Assembly: GCA_949987705.1 (NCBI GenBank)
Contig: OX465281.1
Span: 27,140,942-27,204,941 of the forward strand
Length of the DNA stretch: 64,000 nucleotides
Source of the DNA: Thereva unica
Lineage: Eukaryota; Arthropoda; Insecta; Diptera; Therevidae
Direction: 5' to 3'
Shown here: piece after piece, positions 43,890 through 56,500 of the stretch
How the letters are laid out: each line of letters starts with the position of its first letter
Position numbering within the stretch: position 1 is the first letter of the stretch
The notes under the pieces: model-generated
Seen by the model: only the letters and a program-made list of their open reading frames with translations
The model's database searches: none
What the model was told of the DNA's origin: nothing
Program-made: the position numbers and the translations under genes

Positions 43890-44790
43890 CCACTACACTG
43901 CCTGCAATTTGCCTACCAGGCATATCTACAGAGACCGCGATTCGTGTGCTAGTGAGAGATATTGAGAAGTCCTAAGGGCCAAGGAAATCTTTCTCTGCAC
44001 CTTTGCAGATATTGAAGGGGAGTTTGACAGCGTTACCTTCGACGCGATTAATGAAGCCGCAATAAAAAAAGGCCTTCAACCCGTCACTGCTAGATGATGG
44101 ATTACGACGCTTCTCAGTAGCAGATTGACAACTGCTGAGATGAATGGCGAATCGATTACTGGAATTGCTGCTAAAGGCTGTCCTCAAAGGGGCGGCCCAT
44201 CACTCTTATGGTCAATCGTAATCGACGAACTGCTCGCCGACCTGAATAGCCGAGGCTTTAAAGCACAGATATAGTTATAACGATTAATGGCGGTAAGGAA
44301 GCTAAATTTAAAGATCCCTCCTTGGTTGGTAAAGAAATGGTTTTCTTAAGAGGCTAAATATCTAGGCGTAATCATGGATCAAAAGGTCTTCTGGAAACCC
44401 TAGATTGGGAGGGGTACCAACGCAATTACAACTCTCCATTTCCGTCGTCAATTTGTAGGTAAAATCTGTGGCCTCAAACCGAAGTTAATGTTTTGGTTAT
44501 ATACGACGGTCGTAATCATCCATTATTGCATTTTGGGCCAAGACCAAACAAAAGGGTGCTATCATTAAGCTGGCCAAGGTGCAAAGACTGGCCTGTCTTG
44601 ATATAATCTAAGCTAGAAGCACCTGTCCGACTGCGGCTATGCAGACCCTACTGAACCTTCTTCCACTCTACTTAGTGGTGAACAAGGAGGCTCTGGCGGA
44701 GGCACTTACTTCTGGATCATTTAGTGATACTTAAGGGTTCCATTTCGATTACGGAGGTCAAGCAGTATTGCACGTGGTTAATACTTAGTG
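43890..44790 (+). pseudogene. LOA/R1-group LINE RT fragment
   Basis: PGISTETAIRVLVRDIEKS runs on to FLCTFADIEGEFDSVTFD, AINEAAIKKGLQPVTAR, WITTLLSSRL, IAAKGCPQRGGPSLLWS and IVIDELLADLNSRGFKAQ. Then AKYLGVIMDQKVFWKP, GKICGLKPKLMFWLYT and LLNLLPLYLVVNKEALAEA. The GYADD catalytic box is missing between 44280 and 44330. Several stops. Confidence 0.75.
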
Positions 44791-44909
44791 TGGGGACCGT
44801 TTGGTAAAACCGCTATTGGCACTCGCGTTTTGTAGGACGAAAATATTGAGAGAGGTTTTCAAAGTTGTTTTCTGCTTTTATGACTGTTTGTGGGTGAAAA
44901 ACGAATTTA

Positions 44910-45700
44910 TAATCATCATCAGGAGCTCCACAGCCTATTGTTGGCCTTGGCCTCCTCCAGCATTCGCCTCCATGATTCTCGATCCCTGGCCCGACTTTTC
45001 CACTTTCTTATATTCAACTACCTCAAGTCATCCTCATCTATGTATCTTTTCTTAGGACGACCTGGGGCCAGTTCGTGTATGTCGAAAACGAAAATTTTTT
45101 TTCGTCTCGGGTTCGCGTAGTTCGAAAAATTGAAAATTTTTGTCCGAAGCCGACGAAAAGCACTCGAAAGGTCTTGGGTTATCGAGTTTTTGCATTAGGA
45201 CACGAAAATTTTTTTTCGACTTATGCGAACGCTTAAATTTTCGTGGACAAAATGTTTCGACTTCAATTTTTTTTTCGTACGATTATCGTCGTTCGCCATA
45301 CACGAACCGGCCCCAAGTCTCCGTTTTCCTGGCGGTACTTTCCCCAGCACTATCTTTGTCGGGTTCCGTTCTGCACCTCTTTGGACATGACCAATCCGTG
45401 TCAGTCTGTTTATTTTGATCACTTTAACAACGTTTGGAATCGTACTGATTTCATATACAACTCTGAGTTGCATCTTCTCCTCCAAACGCCATCAACCTGT
45501 ATTCCTTTGTTGATCGAATGAATACCAATACTTCGTCTGCGTTTTTCAATGTCCACACTTCCGAACCATATAGTAGGACAGGCCTTATTAGTGTTGTGTA
45601 AAGTGCCAATTTTGCCTTCCTTGAGATATTTCTGGACGTGAAGTGCTTGAAAAGTGAGTCTAAAGCAACAATTAAAGATGTTTGCTCATCTGCACACAAG
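44910..45700 (-). pseudogene. LINE RT C-terminal region, split by a MITE
   Basis: On the - strand: SRNISRKAKLALYTTLIR, PVLLYGSEVWTLKNAD, VVYEISTIPNVVKVIKIN, RLTRIGHVQRGAERNPTK, GKVPPGKRRLG, then after the 45064-45314 insertion RPKKRYIDEDDLR-LNIRKW with KSRARDRESWRRMLEEAKA. This is the standard C-terminus of an EN-RT LINE. A mariner element borders it on the right at about 45700. Confidence 0.8.
45064..45314. mobile_element. GGGGCC-ended MITE inside LINE
   Basis: The left end GGGGCCAGTTCGTGTATG (45064) is mirrored by the right end read in reverse, GGGGCCGGTTCGTGTATG (45314). Extra GTTCG...CGAAAA motifs occur inside in both directions (about 45110, 45220). The design resembles the Harbinger element at 994-3717. 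Target duplication unclear. Confidence 0.85.
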
Positions 45701-46830
45701 CGATGCTAAAAAAGAAATAAAACTTGTATGAGAAAAACAGCGCTACAATCTTCTTAAGGAGCGTTCTATCATTGATATTTTAGTGTTTCAATTCACTAAA
45801 AATTTACATGTGTTGGCTGGTTCCTCATGAGTTAAGGGTGAAAAGCATAATAGGCCGAATTAACATCTGCCATGCGTTGCTGAAACGTAATTGAATCGAC
45901 CCATTTCTGAAACGAGTCGTAACTGGTGATGAAAAATTGGTCATGTACCATAATCGTAAGGGTCAAAGATTAAGGATAAGGACCGAGTAAAAATAAAAAA
46001 ATGACCTTACAACGGGCGATCAGTGGCCGTGATTGAAACATATAGTCCTCGGCCATGTGCGGGCATCAGGAGGTTGTTTGCAGGACTTTATGGCCATACA
46101 CCAACCACACACACGAACCGATATTGTTACACACCCTATTGCAATTGGAATTTTTATCAACACACTAGCATTAATTTTGTTAGTTTTTTCGATTGTTCAA
46201 TCGGCTAAAACAAACCGACAACTGGCGAGCTTGTTTCTCTTGTGCATCGATAGCCTTTAAGTACGATAGTCCAAAGGACGATTATCCATAAAGAAAATGT
46301 TATCCACTTGGCCTTTATATGCCCGCCGTATGTCCGCGCGTTCTACTCAGTACTCGGCCATTTATATCTTTTGGTCAACTTTGGCCGTCCGTCTTATGTG
46401 CTCCCGTTAAAAATGGTTAAAAACTCGACGGCCATCCTATACCCCTTAAAAAGCCAAGCGGCCGGTGTTCGCCCGTTGTAAGGCAATACTCAATTCTATT
46501 GTGGACAATTAAGATTACGACAGGCAATTGAACGAAAATTAGTCAAATTTAATAATAGAAAAGATATCGTCTTCCATCACAATAACAGTCGACCACACAC
46601 TTCTTTTATGGCCTGCTAAAACTTAGGAGAGTTCGGTTGGGAAGTTTTGATGCATCGACAGCATAGTCCAGACAGTCCATCTATTTAGAACTCCTTTAAT
46701 AGAATTAAGCTGGGTTCAAAAGAAGTTCTTCGCACTATAAAAAAACCAGAATTTTACTATAAAAAAGAGCCACGAACTTTTTCCTAGACGTAATATAAAC
46801 CCTGCACCAATCAATAGTCGTGCTTGAGAT
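45701..46830 (+). pseudogene. Mariner transposase, split by MITE family B
   Basis: Left half: WLVPHELRVKS, INICHALLKRN-IDPFLKR, VVTGDEKLVMYHNRKGQR (45810-45975); the first catalytic D is in TGDEK. Right half after the MITE: QLNEN/KLVKFNNRKDIVFHH, NNSRPHTSFMA, EFGWEVLMHR (about 46525-46680), with the second catalytic D replaced (HHNNSRPH instead of HDNARPH). About 60 residues between the halves are missing. A tail FFAL-KNQNFTIKKSHEL resembles the C-terminus. Confidence 0.8.
45983..46492. mobile_element. MITE family B, full copy inside mariner
   Basis: Inverted ends: CCTTACAACGGGCGATCAGTG from 46005, and the right end read in reverse CCTTACAACGGGCGAACACCG from 46483; the outer GAGTA is also mirrored. 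A partial copy lies at 14486-14704. The interior is non-coding. It is inserted in the mariner coding region. Confidence 0.8.
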
Positions 46831-46839
46831 GACTGCAAA

Positions 46840-47990
46840 TCAAACCCATAACCCGCTTCTTCCTTAATCCTGCCAGCGCTGTCATGGCTTTATCGCTTCA
46901 TCCTTTTTTGCAAATCGCCCATATTTTTTATATCACCTCACGCTGACATAAATCCGAACCACCACTATCTGCCAGGGATTTACGAACTAGCAATGAACGT
47001 AATCTTTCACACTGAATCCAATAAAAAAATATTTTTTTACGTTTCTTCTCTACAATAAAATCCCCAGTGGAAGCGCTCTCCAGTAGCCGAATAAAAATCG
47101 ACAAATGCGGACCCTTCTACGGCTCCACCACCGCCGGGGGATGAAGTGGCGACGACGGTGTGCGAGTGCCAGAGCGGCGGGGATAAAGGTCGCGCGGTTA
47201 CGTGCTCAAATAACTTATAACGCCATAATTCTTGTTAATTCGTTAAGTGGCCGAGGATAAACTAATTGGAAAGGCTATTCACCTGTATTTACGCCTGTGA
47301 AATACGGCAGGGCTTTTGTTGGTGCATGCCCCGGCCGAGTTCTGGGAAGTCTTGAATATGCTTAATTCGATATGTTCTAGTGGAGCTGGATGGATACGAG
47401 CGGCGCTTTTTGAGCTCTAGTTTTAATAAACAAGATTATCTTTTTGGACTCGGGTTTTCAGTTTGTTGTAATTGGTGCAAAATCAAGAAAACCCGTACTT
47501 AACTCTGCAGTCTCATGAACTGCTGCAACATAATCCCTCGTACGTAGATCTACAGACCGAAGAATCTAGATATCAGAAAATACATGTCAGCAAGAAGATT
47601 AGAGATGAGATGGAGCAATTCTTTCTGCCTTGATTAACTTTGGAAATATTCTGCGATTACTCAAATAAATTACACACGGCGACCGAGCGGGGGTGGTAGG
47701 AGGGTCACCCGACTGCAGATTTGTCATTTCTTTAATTAAGCTAAGTTACGTTCAAGCTGAGAGGTGCCCCCGCAGAGCGCTATTGTGCCGGGGTTAAGGG
47801 AAGCTTGTGACCTTAATGGGTCGAGATGGATCGTCATGAAGTCGGGGGTAGAAAACAATTATTTAAATAATTATGAGATTTTATGCTCTACTAAGCAATT
47901 AGCGATTCTGGAAACTGCTTTTTGTTTGAAATGAGAGTTTGTTTTGTTGTTTGAACTATATAGTTTTTTCTGTACCTGATTTCTAGATTT
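46840..47990. other. Intron sequence; no gene recognised
   Basis: No coding region or inverted ends recognised. Some GC-rich patches near 47110-47200. Confidence 0.4.
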
Positions 47991-47999
47991 TAATTCAGG

Positions 48000-48400
48000 T
48001 AAACAAGTTTGACTTAATCTCAATTAGGTTCCCTAAAGTTATAGTTTATGTTTTTAAATGCACCTTGTTCCAAAATTGCAGTTTGGATATGCAATGGGAG
48101 TAGGTGGTAGTCTGAAGATGCGCTGTTTCGAGAATACGGCAATTGTGGTAGGACGTCCCAATTCAGTAGGTCCAAATAGGTTGGAACGACATTAGCAATA
48201 TTTGGGTGGGCGTTGTCATGCATCAAAATCAATTTGTCATGTCTTTGCTCGAATTTTGGACGCTTTTCTTTCAATGCTCAACTTAGGGCATTATAGTTGT
48301 GTTCGGTAGTAAGCTCCTGTGATGGGTTTACCCAGTTGCAGCAACTCATAATAAATAACGCGCCGACTTGGTCCCACCAAATACAAAGCTTCGAGCCAGT
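48000..48400 (-). pseudogene. Mariner transposase fragment
   Basis: On the - strand: KLCIWWDQVGALFIMSCC, then ALKEKRPKFEQRHDKLI-like text, LMHDNAHPNIANVV (second catalytic D in HDN), LNWDVLPQLPYSRN, ASSDYHLLPLHIQTA and LEQGAFKNINYNF. This is the DD34D mariner signature (PYSPDLAPSDYHLF), with several changes. The N-terminal part is missing. Confidence 0.82.
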
Positions 48401-48404
48401 GGCG

Positions 48405-49690
48405 GTTCCTCTTTGGAAGCAAAGGAAGCACTGCTTCCCTTGACCAAATAGGCAACTTCATAAAAATTAATTGAAATATATCAAGATTTATCAGAAGAAA
48501 AATCTCAATATATTTCCTCCTCTGGAAACACTAAGGATACAATGTGCAGATTTTTGTATACAAAATGTATAATTCAAATTTATTACACTACTGTATACAA
48601 AGAGTAAAGCCTTGGCCACGATACGAGCGGCGAATGGTGAGCGGCAGAGTGGCAAACACTAAAGTGCCTCTCGCCGCTCTTATCGTGCCCGAGGCCTTAT
48701 ACAACATGGGGAAGCTGTAATATCTCCAGCTTCTTTGCCACAGAAAATCAACGTGAAAACTCCAACATATTCATTTGATTGAACCCACACTCACGCAAAG
48801 GTTTGCATTGATACAGTACCCTCAGAAGCTGAGCTAAACGCAGCTTCTTCGGAACCGAACAGTGGGATATAGCAAGTCGAAGATAGAGAAAATTTCCATG
48901 TTCTTTTTGTTTTCTTGGTTTCATTTTCTGGTAATGTTCTCGTTTCAATTAAGAACTAAATTTACTCTTGCAAATTTGCTTCGAAATTTGTTGGAGACTC
49001 TTAAAATATGAATTTTCGTTTATTGCATATTGACTGAAGAAAAAAGAGATCGAAGATAAGTGGAGTTTCTCTTTATTTATTGGTTATTCTATTGGGGTGG
49101 CAGGAGGCGTTTATTGAAAATAAGCTGATACTTTGTAGCTTCCATTATATTTTTTATGATTCTCTTTAAAGTTGATTTAAAGGGATAGAGAATATTTTTA
49201 TGAATTGCATTTCTGAGCTCGGGTTGCCTGAAGTCTTTTTTGCAGGAAGATTGTAATGAAGATGAGCGAAGCTTACAAAAGAAAATAGGGGCGTATGTAG
49301 GGTTTTATTATTACTATCTTTTTTAGATTTTGAGCCAAAATTATGCATTTGCATGAAAATTTAAATGAGCTCAAAGTAGTAGTTGCAGTCTTTCAACAGC
49401 TTTTTTAGACGCTTTAATTATCAACAGAATCTGAAAAAAGGCGCAAAATGCCCTCTAGCGGCGAAATTATTTCGAAAAACTGCAAAACCACGATTTTCGA
49501 TTCGTATAGCATTCGATATAACTAGAAACTGGTAACAATTTGTTATGTTTTGCTTATCTGATTCCACTATATGTTATTTTTCAGTTTTTTTAGTTAAGGC
49601 CTTCGATACTTTAACTTTTATCGTTCTCCTTGCGCATTGCTTCCCTTATCCTGAACATTACGAACCGCCACGAGCCACAGCTATTTGACC
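48405..49690. mobile_element. Possible hAT-type element remnant
   Basis: AGTGGCGGTTCCTCTTTGG at 48405 resembles the reverse of the sequence ending near 49680, CGTGGCGGTTCGTAATG. Both lead inward to GGAAGCA. hAT termini of this CAGTGGCG type are common. No transposase was recognised and the 8-bp duplications do not match. A CGAGCGGC/GCCGCTC palindrome occurs at 48615-48690. Confidence 0.35.
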
Positions 49691-49868
49691 TAACGGCGGC
49701 CTACCAGTAGAATGACTTTTTTTATTCAATACTACAACGCAATTCTGCAGCCGCGATATCTGGCTGCGCACGAATAAACCGCTTGGAGCTGATCAAACAT
49801 GATGTGAGAATTCAGTGTTCGGTATGTTTAATGGTCTATTAAAAAGCTGGCGGGTGCACACGATGAAT

Positions 49869-50242
49869 ACAAGCTTTGTTCCAGAACTCGAATGTGGGAT
49901 CCCGCGGGACAAAAATTTTCCCAATTTGTGTTTCTTTACTTTCTCATGACAGAAAAAGCGGGGAAATTTTCACTTCCCCTCGTGCAGGAATTAGCCGGAG
50001 GTTTTCGGTCCTGCGATTTCTTGCAAGTTGCCAATTGACAATTTTTTGTATGTGTGTGGGTATCTTAAATAGCGGTATACACCTAGACAATCGACATTTA
50101 TATTATCTTCTTCTTTATTTGCAAGAAAATGCCCAAAAGTCGTTTCTTTACTTTCGGAATTTTTGACAAAATTATCCCCACCATTCAACTAAGTTTTTGC
50201 CCAACAAATTTTTGCAGGAAAAGTACTGGAACAAAGCTACAA
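49869..50242. mobile_element. MITE family C, copy 2
   Basis: Begins AGCTTTGTTCCAGAACTCG and ends with the inverse AGCTTTGTTCCAGTACTTT, flanked by ACA on both sides. Homologous to 33826-34143 along its length, with extra sequence in the middle. Non-coding. Confidence 0.8.
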
Positions 50243-50313
50243 TATCATGGCGTCCACTTTTTCTTTCGATGGCCTGATCATCCGTACAAAACTATGGCGA
50301 CACTGTTTCCATT

Positions 50314-51445
50314 ATGAAGCTTGTCCAGATAAACCTTCATCACACCAAGGCTGCCTTTGAAGTGCTTGAAAAAAGGCTTATCTCGGTCAATCTAGATGTG
50401 GTCCTAATACAAGAGCCATGGATGGACCGAGGAAAAAAATGTGGCCTCAGTACCAATGCTGGGCTAACTTCTTTCGCAGTTCGTATCCAGAGAACGAGTG
50501 GTGGCGGAGGGAGTGCAGCCCGAAGACGTACAGCCTGTTTAGACGCTTCGCTCCTAGGAGAGTTCCACGCGAACTTTGTGGATGAGGGTAGAAGTTGTGT
50601 AGTACCCCTCATGATCCCCTTTCCCCTTTTGTTCCTGGAAGCGAACCGTCTAAACAGGCCCATAGGAATGTGCAGGCTTGTCATACCCACGGCCTATCTC
50701 CCTAGAGAATAGCCTGTCCCAGGGCCATCAGATGTCAGGATACTTGTGGAGGACTGCGCTACGAGAAACATTCAACTAGTGATTGCTTTCGAACTCAAAG
50801 CGACCTTGCGTGGTGAAGCACCAATACTAATTCTAGGGGCGAATACCTTCTTGACTTCATAACTCCGTATAATTTACAGGTTATGAACAATAGGCACGAA
50901 CCTTCCCCCTCTAATGTGACGATGCAAAAGGTGAGTGATTTGTCTGTTGCCAACACATTCGTCAGCTCCATGAACTGGCACGTCTTGAGTAAGCCATCAA
51001 TGTCTGACAATAGATATATAAGGTTTAAGTTAAGAGCTTCTGCCATATGCTTGGAAGCATTTAGATAGAGTTCCTCGGCAGACTAACTAGGAGGTTTATC
51101 GTACAGCCATCGGTTTAGGAGTCAGCCACGTTCGTGATAATCCCATCATTGAGGCCGATCTCGATCTTAACTCTGTCACTCTGGAGGAAACTATCATAAT
51201 AGCCTTTGAAAGTAGCTGCTGCTAAATCACGAAGCAGCAACCGAAGGGTTGGGTGGTGGAACAATGATCTTTGCAGGCAGGAGAAGCGAAGTTAGAAAAT
51301 TATTTTAATAGGCCTAAAATCTGGGGTAATTGGACCTCTAGAAGAAAGCGCTTAGGAATTATTATATATATTTGAGAAAATCCAAACGAAGGTCATAGTA
51401 AGCCTTCTGCAAAGAAATAGACAAGCTTTAAACTTAAAGTCTTGT
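50314..51445 (+). pseudogene. LOA/R1-group LINE endonuclease
   Basis: A clean N-terminus, MKLVQINLHHTKAAFEVL, then DVVLIQEPWMDRGKKCGL: the usual start of R1/LOA ORF2 endonucleases. Later frames give SDVRILVEDCATRNIQLV, LDFITPYNLQVMNNRHEP (the LL-F--- --L---N-G--PTF segment), then NYFNRPKIWGNWTSRRKR. Frameshifts begin near 50500. The RT part continues after a MITE at 51450-52031. Confidence 0.75.
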
Positions 51446-51449
51446 CTAA

Positions 51450-52031
<582 letters not shown>

Positions 52032-52034
52032 TAA

Positions 52035-52520
52035 TTATCACCCCAATAGTATTGTCTCTCTCAGAACTCCTGAAAGGTCCTTCACATCAGGAATTCCATT
52101 GAGCTATCAACTCATTTCCCGGGTTTTCAAGTAACTGACCCTAGATTTGTCTTAAAACCTAACACTACTAAATCGGAAGTAGTTCTTGTCCAACGGTCCT
52201 GGCCTAGAAAACAGGACTTTTACTGCTGGTCAGATCGATTGCGCCATTGAATCCCAAGCACAGTTCTCTTTTATAACGGGCTTGGAGGATATCTTCCCAT
52301 TTTTGCTGCCATTATTCCGGGGTAGCTTTGCGCTGGTTCACATTTCGAGGTACTAGAATGGGTTTTATTCCTAAATGGCGGAGAGAAAATCGCATTAGGA
52401 AGCAAAATCCTATAGACCCATCAGCTTCTCCTTTTTTTCTCCTGAAAAGGATGGAAAGGTTCTAGACGGTCGTATTAGAGAGGGTGGGTCTCCTCTCGGT
52501 CTTCTTGTGCTTTCAAAATT
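52035..52520 (+). pseudogene. LOA/R1-group LINE: RT entry segment
   Basis: Continuation of the 50314 LINE past the MITE: IDCAIESQAQFSFITG, LEDIFPFLLPLFRGSFAL, VHISRY-NGFYS and, in other frames, RMGFIPKWR and SYRPISFSFFLLKRMER. VFIPKPG and YRPISLTSFLLKT-ER are the expected family motifs. Frame changes are frequent, and it stops near 52500. Confidence 0.65.
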
Positions 52521-52559
52521 TGGAAATAGCACTTTCCATGTTCGTTGTTGAAAAAACTG

Positions 52560-53540
52560 TGTACATCCATGTAAACGATGGGCAAGTTCTTGAGAATATT
52601 TGGTACGGATATTTGTACGGTATTGATGTCTTGTTCAATCGATGGTAGTCGTCACATAATCTTCATGTCCCGTCTTTCTTCTAATTCAACGGCATTGGCA
52701 CGAAGAACTGATTATACTTTCGTTGATTCACTCGTTTCTCTCCGTCCTAGCCTTTTAGTCAACCTAATCGGAGCCGTCGTGCTCGTTCAGCAGAAAGAGG
52801 TCCTGTGGTAATGATGTAATGCCGTACATAGTCGTATAGCCCGGAACGTGATTTCTAAGTTTACCATCAATATCTTTTGAAAATCCTCTCCTCTCTCCTC
52901 CCCGTGGTATTTCGAGTAAGTGTATCTAGTGCACTGAAATTCGTTATTCCTACGATTCCTGTGGTCAGGTTGTAAAGTGCAAAGAAATTCGTTACCTAGA
53001 ATGGGCTGTGAAACTTTGGTAGCAATAAAATTCCATGGAAATGGTAGTTAAAAGTCATCTTTAATTCCCCGTACGTTGGTATCCAGCTAGATATTTGCTT
53101 TTGCAGTGCTTGGGTAGTACAGACACATCGGTTCCCGTGTCTACTAAAAATTCCATATTTCTCTTCCGGTCCATGATTGAGAGGTGCTTTGAAAGGTCTG
53201 GAATACCGTCGAACGTCCCGTTTCTCGTCGGTGTGCTTAGTTTTCCAAAAAGGGGTTTTTCATGTGCACGGCTTGCGACATTAGTATAATTCGGAGTCGA
53301 CCCTGTAGTGGAAATAGTACAACCTTTTTAATCTGGTCTCTTCCATGGCGTTCGCGAAGCCTTCGACCGACAGCGACTTCTAGTTTGGTCCGACCTACTT
53401 CTAGATCTTAATCGGACATTTCACATTCCTGCATGAAAACTTCGAATGCCTTCCGCGACTCGTTCACCTCAGCTCTATCTACATTTTTTTGTCCGTTGTG
53501 TTGTTTCTGGTCAGGGTTTCCAGTGAGCGTTTCTGTTCAT
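52560..53540 (-). pseudogene. Ty3/gypsy retrotransposon protease remnant
   Basis: On the - strand, MDRKRNMEFLVDTGTDVSVL followed by PKHCKSKYLAGY (about 53175-53080) is a retropepsin: the DTG triad lies in FLVDTGTDVSVLP. Further on, FPWNFIATKVSQPILGNEFL (about 53040-52980) matches the W-F-IADVS-PILG-DFL end of gypsy proteases. Upstream, RAEVNESRKAFEVFMQEC may be gag. Toward 52560 sequence is too degenerate to call RT. No LTRs found. Confidence 0.7.
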
Positions 53541-53549
53541 TTCTAAGCA

Positions 53550-56500
53550 CCCCCGTCACGGCGTTAACTTAAGATCGCAGTACTTCTCCTACGAATCCTA
53601 TACACCTATACGATCTACTTGTGTGGCAAATACGTCCAAATTTTCCGTTTAGTTGATCACTAAAATTCCCCTCATCTGATCTGACAACTGGCAATGATCG
53701 AATCAAAGAATCATTGTATTATCTTCCAGCGAAGTTCACTTTGATCACGTAAAACATTTTGATGCCTTTTATAATCAAAACTGACTCCAAATCCCGCTGC
53801 CACTGCATTTATATATCCTATCTTCTCCCTTATCCAAATTCTAGATCCTTCCACTACAGTCTGGAGGCCCTCTATTACTGGAGAATTGGAGATTCATACA
53901 CATAAGCTTAGGGACTTCAATTACCATTCGTTCAAAATTTAACAAATAGATGGCGCAATGTTAACTGACTGCATAAAATCGTTGTTACAAATTCGTTCGT
54001 CCAAAATCTGTCGTCTAAAACGTTACTAATAACAGTTCGTTCAAACTTCTAATAGATGGCGCATAAATCATCACAATATCAATAAAAGATACATGATCCA
54101 TCTTCCTCTAGAAACTCGGGCTAAGTACAATCTTGGGATTCTACTTTTTTTTAGATAACAAAATCTGTTGGCCCGTCCGTATCTTCTTTTCTTTGTCCGT
54201 TTATTCGTTATTTTTCAAATCAACTTTGGTTTATTTCTTTTAACATGCTTACAAGTGAGGATTTACTGCAGCGACACAAACTAAACTACTCCTATAAAGA
54301 TAAATTGCCTAGTGCCTTCTGCAGCTCTTAGGCAGACATGAAACATTGCTTCCTCAGCTCCCATTCTCTAGTAGAGAACTCTAAATCACTTACAAGAATA
54401 AAAAACTACTCAAACTGAAGGAAACGACCACTTTTTCAAACTACAATTTTTGGTCATTAATGCAAGCATTTCTCTTTAGCATCGTTTTGCCTATGTTCCA
54501 CACAAAATCTAAATAAAAAAAAACAACCTCTGAACAAAAATCCCAGAGAAATTTTTTTCCCTCACAATTTCGCCTGTAACCCAATCTGCTGTGAGTCCAT
54601 CTGGCTGACAGTGACAAGAGACAAATGGAGTAATGGAGGCTAGACCCTGGCATGCTACCATGACCACACGAGCCCCGGAACACTACACACTATACTGGAC
54701 AACAACAGACCGAATAAACCCCAAGTCCTACACATGTCCATCATGCAAATGCCGAGGCCTGTTGGGGAGTGAAATGAAAATCTACAAAACATGGGGCCAC
54801 GGCCCCCATTCAGTATGTAGTGTGTGGCGACGCGGTGATCCTGTTCCCATTTCATGTTGTGTAGATGACGCAGTGATTGACTGAGCACAGGCTTAAGGGA
54901 GACTAAGAAAATATGTTAAAGAATATAAGAGGACAACGATGTGCCATGAGTAAAAAGAAGGAGAACTAAAGAACTAGGAAACCGGTATCCTTGAGAGCTG
55001 GAACATGCCATTCATCCCCATGCTGGGGCTCCATAAGATGACTGATGGTTTTATATGTCGTCTTCTATGGAAATTCTTGTCCCTGATTTGCGGATAACCT
55101 CACAACAACTCCATTAAAACTCGAGACCATACTAAAAGCTCTATAAATAAAGTCGCTGGTCATGTTGGCAGTTGGAACGACAACGACAAGTCAGGGTCTT
55201 GAGAGAGAGAGTGTGTGGAGGAGGCCCAGAGACACTATGGTCGCCCATATCTACCGCAGCCTTTAATCCCTGAGACATCGGTGCCGCTCTTGGTCCTCCA
55301 CTTCGGTATGAGATGATAAATGATGAGATCTGAAGCTGTTGCTACTAATTCGACACAAACAAAGCAGCGCCGCCCCGCCAGCGCTAATAGGTTCATCCTC
55401 GCACGACATGATGGCTCCTAATGAGAGCCGACGTCAGTGGACACACGGGGTCAGGGGCCACTGGAGCCTGCTGAACCGCATTTCATCTTTCATCGTCGGG
55501 AATTGTTTTTCGCTGGAGATCTATGACCGAAGCGACTCTAGTCAAGAGCAGCACAAATCGGCTTCCTCCTTGTATTCAAACTCGATTCCATGAATGCCGC
55601 ACTAAATTGATGTGTGATGACACAGGCCAGTAGACAACCCCTGCATAGTGTCTCTCTACGCCATTTAAGCCACTCTAAATGGCAAAAAAACAACACACAC
55701 ACAATCTCTTAAAGAGTGCCCAAGAATCGCTCAAAATGCGGGACACTGAACAATTTTTCAATTGAAGAAGCCTCATAAGACAAATTGGCTCCAATTGGCA
55801 GAAGAGTTGTGTGCGCCCGCTGGCCAGGGTACGTCGTCAGTTGTCTCCTCTGATTCCTGGCAGCTGCACAGATTATGGCCAGGGGAATTGGAATCTTGTT
55901 GAGATTTTTCGCTGATTGTCGTAAATTATTGCCATTAAACTTTTCGGAGCCATAAAAATTCCTGTCGTCCACACGGCCTTGTAAACAATCGCAATGGGGC
56001 TGACGATGAGCCACATTACTCTTGTGTGCGCCCCTCGCCTCACGCCCCCGGCACATCACTTTAGAGCACTCGCAAGTGTCTACATGCAGCCAGTACATCT
56101 TGAGTTCGCCTCTTGTGTGCTGCTAGATTCATGGTAACAGAATCTTCCTGTTTATAAACTATATCAAAATAGCTCCACAGCCACCCTCGATGCTCGTCTA
56201 ATGAGTCTTCTTTAGAGCCTAATAAGAACGCTTTCAGCTTTCAACTGGAACACAACCTTCTGCTCGCCGGTGAATGTACTTCAATTGGCACATTATCGAC
56301 TGTTCCGGAAGCCTCAGTCCGCACACACCTCCCCTGCTCCTGGGCCTACGTACTTGCATCGAGGATGTGTTTACCTTACGTTCAAGCACAAATAGACACT
56401 AGCATCTCCAGCAGTTAATGCGCTATTGTAATTAGAACGGCATTTCCACACTCCATTCGGATACTTGGGCCCATAGACGACGACGACGGCGGAGAGGGGT

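Noticed and set aside
46023..46260. A frame with membrane-like text (IAIGIFINTLALILLVFS)
   Set aside because: It lies inside MITE family B, which is non-coding; the partial copy at 14.5 kb does not keep the frame.
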